Source of the DNA: Halomonas jincaotanensis
Lineage (GTDB): Bacteria; Pseudomonadota; Gammaproteobacteria; Pseudomonadales; Halomonadaceae
Length of the DNA stretch: 64,000 nucleotides
NCBI RefSeq assembly: GCF_018448785.1
Contig: NZ_JAHCLU010000002.1
Span: 1-64,000, forward strand
Direction: 5' to 3'
Positions 27,848-35,539 of the stretch are shown here, in pieces; the stretch's first letter is position 1, and every line of letters starts with the position of its first letter. The notes below the pieces were generated by a model. It was not told where the DNA came from, ran no database searches, and saw only the letters and a list, made by a program, of their open reading frames with translations. Position numbers and translations under genes: made by a program.

Positions 27848-28288
27848 TCAAAGGGTTATGAAGGAGGCGTCCTGCCGGTCGGTGAACTGATACACCTCAT
27901 AGGGCTCTTGCTGAGGGCCAGGCATACCGGGAGTGCCAATAGGCATGCCAGCCAGGCCGATGCCATCGATGTCGGGTTGCTCCTCGAATAGCTTCTCGAT
28001 GGCTGCCATGGGGACATGGCCTTCGATGATATAGTCGCCCATCTCGATGGTATGACAGGAACCAAGGCCATAGGGAACGCCCGAGGCTTCCTTGATCTTG
28101 CCCAGTTCCACGTCGTCGATGATGGTCACGTCAATGCCCATCTCCTCCAGGTGGCGACCGTACTCATCACAGCAGCCACATTGCGGGTTCTTGTAGAGGG
28201 TAGCTTCAGTCGGCATGGCCGCCTGAGCGGTAGTCGCGCCCAGCAGCAGGGCGCCGGAGAGAAGCAGGGGAGTGGTGTAACGGCTCAT
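27848..28288 (-). CDS. DUF411 (CopG-like) periplasmic metal-binding protein
   Basis: This 146-residue protein has a signal peptide (PLLLSGALLLGATTAQA) and a DUF411 domain: LYKNPQCGCCDEYGRHLEEMG with a CGCC metal-binding motif, then VPYGLGSCHTIEMGDYIIEGHVP. DUF411 proteins occur in copper and silver resistance loci and are thought to bind metal in the periplasm. The ATG at 28288 has AAGGAGA upstream; a longer frame to 28453 comes from an overlapping small gene region. It is coupled (ATGA) to the 47-residue membrane protein upstream. Confidence 0.85.
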   Translation of the reverse strand: MSRYTTPLLLSGALLLGATTAQAAMPTEATLYKNPQCGCCDEYGRHLEEMGIDVTIIDDVELGKIKEASGVPYGLGSCHTIEMGDYIIEGHVPMAAIEKLFEEQPDIDGIGLAGMPIGTPGMPGPQQEPYEVYQFTDRQDASFITL

Positions 28289-28428
28289 GTACGATCTCCT
28301 TTGGAAGAGAAGAGGTATTTGACGAGAGAGGCGATACCCAAGCCTACGAGAAGCAGGAAGGCGAGTGGCATCACCCAGCCCATCCAGCCCATGGCACCCA
28401 TGTGGGCAAAGCAATCGCTGGTCATCAT
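28285..28428 (-). CDS. Small single-pass membrane protein in the copper operon (47 residues)
   Basis: This gene starts ATG ATG at 28428 and ends by overlapping the DUF411 start (ATGA). The product begins MMTSDCFAHMGAMGWMGW, rich in Met, with His and Cys, then has one hydrophobic helix (VMPLAFLLLVGLGIASLV) and ends KYLFSSKGDRT. The Met/His/Cys-rich N-terminus suggests copper handling at the membrane; this is inference. Support comes from the coupled overlap and the coherent topology. The ribosome site (GGAA) is modest. I do not know a named family for it. Confidence 0.65.
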   Translation of the reverse strand: MMTSDCFAHMGAMGWMGWVMPLAFLLLVGLGIASLVKYLFSSKGDRT

Positions 28429-28542
28429 GATGTGATTCCTGATAATGGTACAAGTGAATTTGGTAGCGGGCGCGTGGCCGGCGTCACCGTGGTGATGGAG
28501 GCCTCATCAAGGCCCTTTCATTTTATGCGAATGTCGCATATC

Positions 28543-28574
28543 AGCTTAAAACCTGTGGGTAGCCCCTAGGTCAA
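28543..28574 (-). promoter_or_regulatory. CueR/MerR-type promoter of the DUF411 operon
   Basis: Read on the minus strand, TTGACC (28574-28569) is followed by an overlong spacer of 18-20 bases and a -10-like TTTAAGCT. The spacer carries a dyad: ACCT and AGGT arms (plus strand 28551-28554 and 28568-28571) with GGG/CCC inside, seven of ten pairs matching. This is the layout of MerR-family metal-sensor promoters such as CueR. It would drive the small membrane protein and DUF411 genes. Confidence 0.6.
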
Positions 28575-28674
28575 GAAGACTTATCCCTTTGCAAGCAATC
28601 TGTTCCGGGTTCAGTCTCATTTCAGTTTCGTGCGGTATAAACGAGATTCCCAGCACCACTGATGAGATGACACG

Positions 28675-29154
28675 ATGCGCAAGACACTGCTGGCCCTGGC
28701 ACTGGGCATGATCACGACCACGGCATTCGCTGCCGGTGAGCATGGCGGCTCCCACGCTGACGTGAGCGAGGCCGATATCGATCGCACCATCAGCTTTGAG
28801 GCGGGCGACATGTGGTTCGACTCAGAAAGTCTCGACATCTCACCGGGTGAGACCGTCAAGTTCGAGATCGTCAACACCGGTAATCTCGGGCATGAATTTG
28901 TCATCGGGGATGCCGAGGCGCAGGAAGCGCACCGCAAGATGATGCAGGAAATGAGTGGCGGGCACGATGATGGTGGACATGACATGGCCGAGGGAGAGCA
29001 TGGCGGCAACATGCCGGCGATTACCATCGCGAAGGGCGAGACGGCAGAACTCGTCTGGACCGCCCCCGAGAACGTCGACGACCTGGAGTATGCCTGCAAC
29101 ATCCCGGGGCACTATGAGGCCGGCATGTCAGGAAACATCGATCTCCAGGGGTGA
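28675..29154 (+). CDS. Cupredoxin, CopI-like periplasmic copper protein
   Basis: This 159-residue protein has a signal peptide (MRKTLLALALGMITTTAFA) and a plastocyanin/azurin-like fold. Copper ligands are visible: the His in LGHEFVIGD, and Cys, His and Met in YACNIPGHYEAGM. A His/Met-rich insert (HRKMMQEMSGGHDDGGHDMAEGE, stated in two parts by character) lies between them. Such proteins occur in copper-resistance loci and bind copper in the periplasm. A TATAAA lies at 28636-28641. It is divergent from the DUF411 operon. Confidence 0.88.
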   Translation: MRKTLLALALGMITTTAFAAGEHGGSHADVSEADIDRTISFEAGDMWFDSESLDISPGETVKFEIVNTGNLGHEFVIGDAEAQEAHRKMMQEMSGGHDDGGHDMAEGEHGGNMPAITIAKGETAELVWTAPENVDDLEYACNIPGHYEAGMSGNIDLQG

Positions 29155-29163
29155 TGCTCCCGC

Positions 29164-29463
29164 ATGAAATTTTTGCTGCTCGAAGATGACGACCTGCTCG
29201 CGGAGAGCCTGGCCGAGAGTCTGAAGGACAACGGTTACCGCGTCGATCCGGCCACCTCGTTGAGAGTGGCCAGATCCGTCATGAGGACCGAGAACTATGC
29301 CCTGGCCATTCTCGATCTCGGATTGCAGGACATGACACGGCGCTTCTGGATCGGCCTGGTGCTGGCCCTGCCGGTGCTGATGCTGGAGATGGGCGGTCAC
29401 CTCTTCAGGCTCGATCATCTGATAGTCAGCCATCGCTCAGCGGTTTCCCATGGCCGTCGGTAG
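29164..29463 (+). pseudogene. Response-regulator/CopA fusion remnant
   Basis: This 99-codon frame is two gene pieces joined in frame. Residues 1-56 are the start of an OmpR-type response regulator receiver domain (MKFLLLEDDDLLAESL, phosphate-acceptor Asp51 in ILDLGLQD), cut before the rest of the domain and the DNA-binding part. Residues 57-80 (MTRRFWIGLVLALPVLMLEMGGHL) match an internal piece of a copper P-type ATPase. The last residues match neither. The junction is near 29332. It looks like a deletion scar between copR-like and copA-like genes, nine bases after the cupredoxin. It may still be translated. Confidence 0.75.
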
Positions 29464-30735
29464 GAAGGTCACGATTTCGGGAAACAGGCTGATCAGCACC
29501 AGGCCCAGCATCATCAGGAAGAAGAAGGGCATGGCCGCCCAGGCGATATAGAGGATGTCGCGGCCGGTCATTCCCTGCAGGACGAATAGGTTGAAGCCCA
29601 CCGGGGGGGTGATCTGGGACATTTCCACCACGATTACCAGATAAATGCCGAACCAGATCAGGTCGATGCCCGCCGCCTCGACCATCGGTAGCATGATCGA
29701 GGTGGTCAACACGACCACCGAGATGCCGTCAAGAAAGCAGCCGAGCAGAATGAAGAACACCGTCAGTGCCGCCAGCAGCATGAAGGGTGAAAACCCCTGG
29801 GCGCCGATCCAGGCGGCGAGATCGCTGGGCAGGCCGGTGAAACCCATGGCGACCGTGAGAAACGACGCTCCGGCGAGGATGAAGGCGATCATGGTCGAGG
29901 TGCGCACCGCGCCCATCAGGGCGTCGCGAAACACCTCCCTGTCCATGTTGCCCTGCGCCTTGGCGAGTATCAGCGACAGTAAGACCCCGACAGCGGCCGC
30001 CTCGGTGGGCGAGGCCAGGCCTGCGTAGATCGAGCCGATCACGCCAATAATGAGGGCCAGCAGTGGCGCCAGCCGCCTCGAGCGGCGCAGTCGTTCCGAC
30101 CAGGGCATGCTGGGATCAGCCGCAGGAATCCGCTCGGGATGCCGCCAGGACCAGAGCATCAGGTAACCGGCGAACAGGCTGACCAGCAACAGCCCTGGAA
30201 ACACCCCGGCCATGAACAGTCGAGCGATGGACTGTTCGGTGGCGACGCCGAAGACGATCAGGATGATCGAGGGCGGGATCAATAGCCCGAGGGTGGCCGA
30301 ACCGGCGAGGGTGCCGATGACCAGTTGCTCGTCATAACCGCGGCGAGTGAGCTCGGGGAGAGTCATCTTGCCCATGGTGGCGCAGGTGGCCGCCGATGAG
30401 CCGGAAACGGCGGCGAACAGACCGCAGCCCACCACGTTGGTATGCAGCAACCGACCGGGAATGCGCTGCATCCAGGGTGAGAGACCCGTGAACATGTCGT
30501 CGGCAAGACGCGAGCGGAAGAGGATCTCGCCCATCCAGATGAACATTGGCAGGGCCGTCAGTTCCCAACTGTAGCTGGATCCCCAGACATTGGAGGCCAT
30601 GACATCGCCGGTGGGAATGGAGGTGAACTGCTCGATGGCGATCCAGCCCAGGGCGAGCAGCGAGAACGCCACCCAGACGCCGCTCCCCAGGAGTACCAGC
30701 AGCACGACGAAAAGCGTCAGCATGATCAACAGCAT
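29437..30735 (-). CDS. dctM: TRAP transporter large permease (DctM)
   Basis: This 432-residue protein is the large membrane subunit of a tripartite, periplasmic-protein-dependent sodium-driven importer, with about twelve hydrophobic segments. Typical motifs are AVSGSSAATCATMGKMTLPELTRRGYD and TPPVGFNLFVLQGMTGRD. Its 3' end overlaps the copper remnant by 27 bases on the opposite strand. It lies downstream of dctQ, separated by a tandem repeat. Gene order here is dctP-dctQ-dctM. Confidence 0.95.
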   Translation of the reverse strand: MLLIMLTLFVVLLVLLGSGVWVAFSLLALGWIAIEQFTSIPTGDVMASNVWGSSYSWELTALPMFIWMGEILFRSRLADDMFTGLSPWMQRIPGRLLHTNVVGCGLFAAVSGSSAATCATMGKMTLPELTRRGYDEQLVIGTLAGSATLGLLIPPSIILIVFGVATEQSIARLFMAGVFPGLLLVSLFAGYLMLWSWRHPERIPAADPSMPWSERLRRSRRLAPLLALIIGVIGSIYAGLASPTEAAAVGVLLSLILAKAQGNMDREVFRDALMGAVRTSTMIAFILAGASFLTVAMGFTGLPSDLAAWIGAQGFSPFMLLAALTVFFILLGCFLDGISVVVLTTSIMLPMVEAAGIDLIWFGIYLVIVVEMSQITPPVGFNLFVLQGMTGRDILYIAWAAMPFFFLMMLGLVLISLFPEIVTFLPTAMGNR

Positions 30736-30747
30736 GATCGTGCCTTA

Positions 30748-30801
30748 TTTATGGGTCGTGTTTGGTTCATAGGTCGTGCCCTGTACGTAGGTCTTGACTC
30801 G
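30748..30801. repeat. Three imperfect 18-base tandem repeats between dctQ and dctM
   Basis: Units at 30748-30765, 30766-30783 and 30784-30801 share the pattern ATrGGTCkTG at the same phase; the repeat runs up to the dctQ stop codon at 30803. The 18-base period equals six codons. It fills most of the 67-base gap. Confidence 0.6.
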
Positions 30802-30802
30802 T

Positions 30803-31354
30803 TCATAGTGGCGGCTGGTCGTCGATGGCGAACGATGTGGGATCACGTAGCGCGGTCAGCAGGGTCTGAACGAAGGCTTCGCCAAGCGCCAGGCAGAACA
30901 GCAGCACGCCCAGAAGCATCGCCGACTGGGGAATCCACAAGGGAATGCTGATCAGGCCGTAGGAGGTTTCACCGAAGGCGATGCTGTCGGCAAGCAGCCA
31001 ATAGAGGTACCAGGCCAGGTAAAGGCACAGCACCAGCGAAATGGCCAGACAGAAGGTCTCGACGTATACGCGGATATGCATCGGTAGGCGGCCGATCAGC
31101 AGCGTGACCCGGATATGGGCACCGTTGACGAAGGTGTAGGCGAGTCCCAGGAAGCTGGCGCCGACCAGCAGGAACCCGGACACTTCCGACAGGCCGGGAA
31201 TGGCCAGACCGATGCGATCACCGCCGATCCCCGTGGCGATTCGGTCGATGATCCGGCCGAGGATCTGTGCCGTGATCAAGGTGCAGATCAGGATCAGACA
31301 GGCAGCCGAGAGGTAGCCGCCCAGGTTGTAAAGCGCTCTGAAACGGTAGGTCAT
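30803..31354 (-). CDS. dctQ: TRAP transporter small permease (DctQ)
   Basis: This 183-residue protein has four hydrophobic segments and the DctQ hallmark GASFLGLAYTFVNGAHIRVTLLIGRLP. It bridges the binding protein and the large permease. It starts at ATG 31354 and ends before the tandem repeats leading to dctM. With dctP and dctM it forms one minus-strand operon. Confidence 0.93.
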   Translation of the reverse strand: MTYRFRALYNLGGYLSAACLILICTLITAQILGRIIDRIATGIGGDRIGLAIPGLSEVSGFLLVGASFLGLAYTFVNGAHIRVTLLIGRLPMHIRVYVETFCLAISLVLCLYLAWYLYWLLADSIAFGETSYGLISIPLWIPQSAMLLGVLLFCLALGEAFVQTLLTALRDPTSFAIDDQPPL

Positions 31355-31424
31355 GACGGCAACCGAAGGCAGACCCGGGGCGTGTCAAGCCCCGGTGGGA
31401 TAAGGTTCAGTGGTGGAGGCGCGC

Positions 31425-32429
31425 TCAGTCGCGGACGTTCTCATAGGCATCGAGGATCGTCTGGCCCTGTTCGCCGGCACGCCCGACCCATTCTTCGGTC
31501 ATGGTTTCGCCGACCTGCTGGAGTAATTCGGCCAGTTCCGGCGTTGGCTCGGTGACCTCTATGCCGTTCTCTTCCAGGACGGCGAGCGCATCGTCGGTTT
31601 CCTGGCGGCTCATGTCCCAGCCACGCGTTTCCGCCTCGGTAGCGGCGTCGAGCAGAGCCTGCTGGGTGGCCTCATCGAGTCGCGAGAATGCTTGTTCGCT
31701 GACGATGACCATGTTCTTGGGCAGCCACAGTTGCGCATGGTTGAAGTGGTTCAGGTAATCCCAGGCCTTGGTGTCGGCCCCCGTGGCAGGAGAGGTGATC
31801 ATGGCATCGACACGGCCGGTGCTGAAGGCGGTGGGAATATCCGGCACCTCGACCTGGGTGGGTACGGCGCCGGTCAATTGGGCGAGCCGCTCACTGGCAG
31901 CGTTGTAGGCACGCATGCTGAGGTTCTTCAGGTCGTCTGGACCTTCCAGCGCTTCCTGGGTGTAGATTCCCTGTGGCGGCCAAGGGACAGCAAACAGCAG
32001 ACGAAGCTGCTGCTCGGCCAGTTCCTCGGCAATTACCTCGCGAGAGGCGTCCCATAGCGCCTGTGCCTCGTCATAACTGGCCGCCAGATAGGGCACCGAG
32101 TCGACCTCGAAGATCGGGTTCTCGTTGGCCAGGCGCGACATGATCAGTTCACCGATCGGCACGATACCGCGACGCACCGAATTCTTGATCTCGGCATGGC
32201 CGATCAGCGAGCCGTTGGAATGCACGGTGATGTCCAGTTCACCATCGGTGGCCTCGCGAACATCGTCGGCAAATTCGCGGATATTGACGGTGTGAAAGGT
32301 CGGGTCACCGTAGGGTGTCGGCATGTCCCATTCCGTGGCGGCCTGGACACCGGCGCTCAGGGTCATGACGCCCAAGCCCATCGCAGCGGTCATGCCGAGG
32401 TGGGCCAGTGGCTTGAGTCGAGTGGTCAT
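31425..32429 (-). CDS. dctP: TRAP transporter substrate-binding protein (DctP)
   Basis: This 334-residue periplasmic protein has a signal peptide (HLGMTAAMGLGVMTLSAGVQA) and the DctP fold: NIREFADDVREATDGELDITVHSNGSL, PYLAASYDEAQALWD and the conserved arginine region near GRVDAMITSPATG. ATG 32429 has GAGGA upstream; the longer frame from 32471 adds 14 residues before a normal signal peptide. The divergent 5-oxoprolinase genes pxpABC make a 5-oxoproline or related carboxylate ligand plausible. The ligand is inferred only from context. Confidence 0.93.
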   Translation of the reverse strand: MTTRLKPLAHLGMTAAMGLGVMTLSAGVQAATEWDMPTPYGDPTFHTVNIREFADDVREATDGELDITVHSNGSLIGHAEIKNSVRRGIVPIGELIMSRLANENPIFEVDSVPYLAASYDEAQALWDASREVIAEELAEQQLRLLFAVPWPPQGIYTQEALEGPDDLKNLSMRAYNAASERLAQLTGAVPTQVEVPDIPTAFSTGRVDAMITSPATGADTKAWDYLNHFNHAQLWLPKNMVIVSEQAFSRLDEATQQALLDAATEAETRGWDMSRQETDDALAVLEENGIEVTEPTPELAELLQQVGETMTEEWVGRAGEQGQTILDAYENVRD

Positions 32430-32485
32430 GAACGCGTCCTCATTCGGTTGGTTTATCGGGCTGGAGGCCAATCATCTCGACTTAG

Positions 32486-32491
32486 ATAATA
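32486..32491 (-). promoter_or_regulatory. Candidate -10 of the TRAP operon
   Basis: TATTAT on the minus strand, about 57 bases before the dctP start; no good -35 was seen. The divergent gap (32430-32619) must also hold the pxpABC promoter. Confidence 0.3.
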
Positions 32492-32619
32492 GCCATTGTT
32501 TCAAACCGGGGGCGGGTCTATCACCCATGTGTCATCAACGGTAACGGGGTAAGGCATGGCTGTGTTGTCGTGAAAACGTTGGTAGATTGGATTATATCGC
32601 CGCGCGGAGAGACGCCTTC

Positions 32620-33375
32620 ATGAAAGCCTTGCTGTTGAATGCCGATGTGGGAGAGAGCTTCGGGTCCTGGGTGATGGGGCTCGACCATGAGGTGATGCCG
32701 TATGTCGATCTGGCCAACGTGGCCTGTGGTTTTCATGCCTCGGACCCGGACGTGATGCGAAGGACCGTCGCACTGGCCCGGCAGTATGGCGTCAGGGTCG
32801 GTGCCCATCCGGCGTATCCCGACCTGGTCGGCTTCGGGCGCCGTTCCCTGGCCTGCAGCGCCGAGGAGATCGAGAATATGGTGCTCTACCAGGTCGGGGC
32901 ACTGGCGGGGATCGCGCGTGCCGAGGGCGTCGAGCTCGATTACGTGAAGCCCCATGGCGCGTTGTATAACGACATGATTCGCGAGCCGGCGACGCTGTCG
33001 GCCGTCATGCGCGCCGTCGTGGCGTTCGACACTCGCCTGCCGCTGATGGTGATGGCGACACGGGATACGTCTCCGGCTCGCGAGCTTGGCGAACAGCATG
33101 GCGCAAGCTTGTGGTTCGAGGCCTTCGCCGATCGGGCTTACGATGGTGAGGGGCGGCTGGTCTCACGCCGCGAACCCGGCGCCGTGCATCATGATCGCGA
33201 GGTGATCGTCGACCAGGCGCGTCGCATTGCGACTGGCAAGCCTCTCACCGCTAGCGATGGAAGTGACTTGATGCTCTCGGCCGATACCCTCTGCGTCCAT
33301 GGTGACAATCCCGAATCCATCGCGTCGGTCAAGGCGATTCGCCATGCGCTCGACGGCCTCGTGCAGTCCTCATGA
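32620..33375 (+). CDS. pxpA: 5-oxoprolinase subunit A
   Basis: This 251-residue LamB/YcsF-family protein starts [14 protein letters not shown] and contains [11 protein letters not shown] and [11 protein letters not shown], all typical of PxpA. With PxpB and PxpC it hydrolyses 5-oxoproline (pyroglutamate) to glutamate using ATP, in the cytoplasm. The ATG at 32620 has GGAGAG upstream; the frame opens at 32587. Its stop overlaps the pxpB start (ATGA). Confidence 0.94.
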   Translation: MKALLLNADVGESFGSWVMGLDHEVMPYVDLANVACGFHASDPDVMRRTVALARQYGVRVGAHPAYPDLVGFGRRSLACSAEEIENMVLYQVGALAGIARAEGVELDYVKPHGALYNDMIREPATLSAVMRAVVAFDTRLPLMVMATRDTSPARELGEQHGASLWFEAFADRAYDGEGRLVSRREPGAVHHDREVIVDQARRIATGKPLTASDGSDLMLSADTLCVHGDNPESIASVKAIRHALDGLVQSS

Positions 33376-34118
33376 GAGCACGAGACGTGAGTCGATTGCC
33401 TAGGGTCGAGCCGGCCGGGCTAGATGCCTGGCTGCTGCGTCTGTTTGACACCATCGACGAAGCCAATCTCCCATGGATGACCGCTTTGACACGGGCGTGC
33501 GAGAAGGCCCTGGGGCCCGATCTGGTGGATCTTGTGCCGTCATACACCACGCTGCTGGTGGTCTTCGATCCGCTGCGACTCGAGCCCGACGCAGCTCGTC
33601 GATGTCTTGAGGCACAATTGGCCTCACTAACCCCCGATGGGGCAGGCGACGACGGCAAGCGTCATGAACTACCGACCTGGTACGACGTCAGTGTCGGGCC
33701 AGAGCTACCAACATTAGCCGAGCGCAGCGGCTTGAGTGTGGACGAAGTAATTGCCTGTCACAGCGAACGGAGCTATCGCGTGTTTGCCCTGGGCTTCGCG
33801 CCGGGTTTCGCCTTCATGGGGCTGCTCGACGAGCGTCTCGAGTGCCCACGGCTGGATACGCCGCGTCGACGCGTCCCCATGGGCAGCGTGGCCGTCACGG
33901 GGCGTCAGACGGCGGCGTATCCGGCTGTGACCCCGGGGGGGTGGAACCTGATTGGCCGTACCTCGACAACGTTGTTCGACCGGCACCATGACGGTTTCAG
34001 TCTGCTGCGCATGGGAGACCGCGTGCGTTTCGTGAGTGTCGATCGCGCCGATTTCGAGGCCGCAGGTGGTGACGCGACCCCCATGGACCCTATGCCCAAG
34101 CACAAGGAGCACTCGTGA
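33372..34118 (+). CDS. pxpB: 5-oxoprolinase subunit B (KipI-like)
   Basis: This 248-residue protein is Pxp[15 protein letters not shown] in the N-terminal part and the cyclophilin-like core [26 protein letters not shown]...[30 protein letters not shown]. The family was first known as KipI, an inhibitor of sporulation kinase A in Bacillus. It overlaps pxpA by four bases and abuts pxpC, so the three products are made together. Confidence 0.94.
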   Translation: MRARDVSRLPRVEPAGLDAWLLRLFDTIDEANLPWMTALTRACEKALGPDLVDLVPSYTTLLVVFDPLRLEPDAARRCLEAQLASLTPDGAGDDGKRHELPTWYDVSVGPELPTLAERSGLSVDEVIACHSERSYRVFALGFAPGFAFMGLLDERLECPRLDTPRRRVPMGSVAVTGRQTAAYPAVTPGGWNLIGRTSTTLFDRHHDGFSLLRMGDRVRFVSVDRADFEAAGGDATPMDPMPKHKEHS

Positions 34119-35059
34119 TGGCCGAGGAAGGCGTATCCGGGTTGCGGGTCCAACGTGCCGGTCCTCTGGCCTTGCTGCAGGATGCCGGCCGCTTCGGCGT
34201 GCGTCAGCTAGGGGTGACTCAGGGCGGTCCCGCGGATCTGCATGGTTGGGCCTGGGCCAACCGGTTGGTAGGCAATGACTGGGGGGCGCCGGCATTGGAA
34301 GTGACCTTTGGTGGCCTGGAACTTGTCGCCGAACGGGATCTCTCGGTCGCAATTGCCGGGGCCGACCTTGGTGTCACCGTAGACGGAAAACCGTTGGCCA
34401 TCTGGCGGTCCCTTACGCTTCGCGAAGGACAGGTGCTGGCCTTCGCCTCTCCTGTCAATGGATTACGGGCGTACCTGGCCGTCGCGGGCGGCTTTCGGGC
34501 CCTGCCGGTGCTGAACAGCGTGGCGTGCGTCGTGCGTGAAGGGTTGGGAGGGCATGACGGCGAAGGACACAAGCTTGCCGAGGGAGATCGCTTGCGGGTT
34601 TCTGCAACGGCCGGTCGAGAGGCGCCGGTCGACGCTGCCCAGCCCCCTTCGCCTCCCGATTATCAGCAGCCCGGGCCACTCGGTCTGCTCGCCGGTGCAC
34701 AAATCGCCGAGTTCTCGGGTACCAGCCTGTTTCGCGCCTTCAATACGGTTTGGCGTGTGGATGACCGTGCCGATCGCATGGGTGTTCGGCTGACCGGGCC
34801 ACGCCTGCAATGCCGGCTGTCGACAATGATCTCCGAGGGGATCGGCATGGGAGCCGTACAGGTGCCCCCTGATGGACAGCCAATCGTGCTGCTCAATGAT
34901 CGACAGACCATTGGTGGCTACCCGCGCCTGGGTGCATTGACGCCGCTTGCCGCGAGCCGGCTCGCTCAATGCCTGCCGGGTCAGGAGGTGAAAATCATGG
35001 CCGTCTCGCACGAGCGAGCGCTGGCCGAGTATCGACGCTTTCGTGGCGGCTTCGGCTGA
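34118..35059 (+). CDS. pxpC: 5-oxoprolinase subunit C (KipA-like)
   Basis: This 313-residue protein is PxpC: LLQDAGRFGVRQLGVTQGGPADLHGWAWANRLVGN, the AVAGGF core, and GPRLQ...SEGIGMGAVQVPPDGQPIVLLNDRQTIGGYPRLGAL near the end. AAGGAG at 34104-34109 serves GTG 34115 or ATG 34118; I list ATG, which shares one base with the pxpB stop. It completes the operon. The next genes are on the other strand. Confidence 0.93.
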   Translation: MAEEGVSGLRVQRAGPLALLQDAGRFGVRQLGVTQGGPADLHGWAWANRLVGNDWGAPALEVTFGGLELVAERDLSVAIAGADLGVTVDGKPLAIWRSLTLREGQVLAFASPVNGLRAYLAVAGGFRALPVLNSVACVVREGLGGHDGEGHKLAEGDRLRVSATAGREAPVDAAQPPSPPDYQQPGPLGLLAGAQIAEFSGTSLFRAFNTVWRVDDRADRMGVRLTGPRLQCRLSTMISEGIGMGAVQVPPDGQPIVLLNDRQTIGGYPRLGALTPLAASRLAQCLPGQEVKIMAVSHERALAEYRRFRGGFG

Positions 35060-35140
35060 ACTAGCTTTAGCTGAACCAGGAAAGCGTGCATGCGGCTAAA
35101 CCGAACTCCAAGCCGAGCCCTAATCTGAACTATGCTGTCA

Positions 35141-35353
35141 TCATGCGCCCAGACCACTTTCGCGCAGTAACTGATCGATAGGTCGCTCGACGCGATTGAG
35201 CGCGGAAGTCTCCAGCAACAGCTGGCTCTCCAGGCCGTTGAGTCCATCATCGAGGCAACGTTCGATCAGCACGGTTTTGCTGAGCCCGGTCTGTCGGCTG
35301 AGTCTTTCGAGGCGTCCTTCGGTATCGCGGGGAAATCGCAGCAGGTGTGGCAT
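35141..35353 (-). CDS. Orphan ribbon-helix-helix DNA-binding protein
   Basis: This 70-residue protein has a CopG/Arc-type ribbon-helix-helix: MPHLLRFPRDTEGRLERLSRQTGLSKTVLIERCLDDGL, followed by a tail (LLLETSALNRVERPIDQLLRESG) that could bind a partner. Such proteins are often antitoxins of RelE/ParE toxins, but no toxin gene is adjacent: pxpC ends 81 bases away and the GntR gene starts upstream. It may be a leftover antitoxin or a stand-alone regulator. A dyad lies upstream at 35461-35475. Confidence 0.65.
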   Translation of the reverse strand: MPHLLRFPRDTEGRLERLSRQTGLSKTVLIERCLDDGLNGLESQLLLETSALNRVERPIDQLLRESGLGA

Positions 35354-35460
35354 CGGGTTTCTCCATCAGCTGGCGCCTCGAGTCGTAAGCGCCCATGGTC
35401 TAACATCAGTCTACCATCGCCGATCGCGGGGATTGGCTGATATCGAGTCTCGTGACTTTC

Positions 35461-35475
35461 CATGACGTCTTCATG
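35461..35475 (-). promoter_or_regulatory. Dyad upstream of the RHH gene
   Basis: CATGACGTCTTCATG has CATGA/TCATG arms with a five-base centre. It lies 108 bases before the RHH start and 65 bases beyond the end of the GntR gene. It is a possible autoregulatory operator, unproven. Confidence 0.3.
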
Positions 35476-35539
35476 ACATCGAGCTATGGCGTTTGCTGAC
35501 AAGGTTAAAACTCCTGGCGGATTTCATGCCAAGAGACAC

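Noticed and set aside
35266..35502. 78-residue frame overlapping the RHH gene upstream
   Set aside because: It has no recognisable protein features and overlaps the better-supported RHH gene in another frame.
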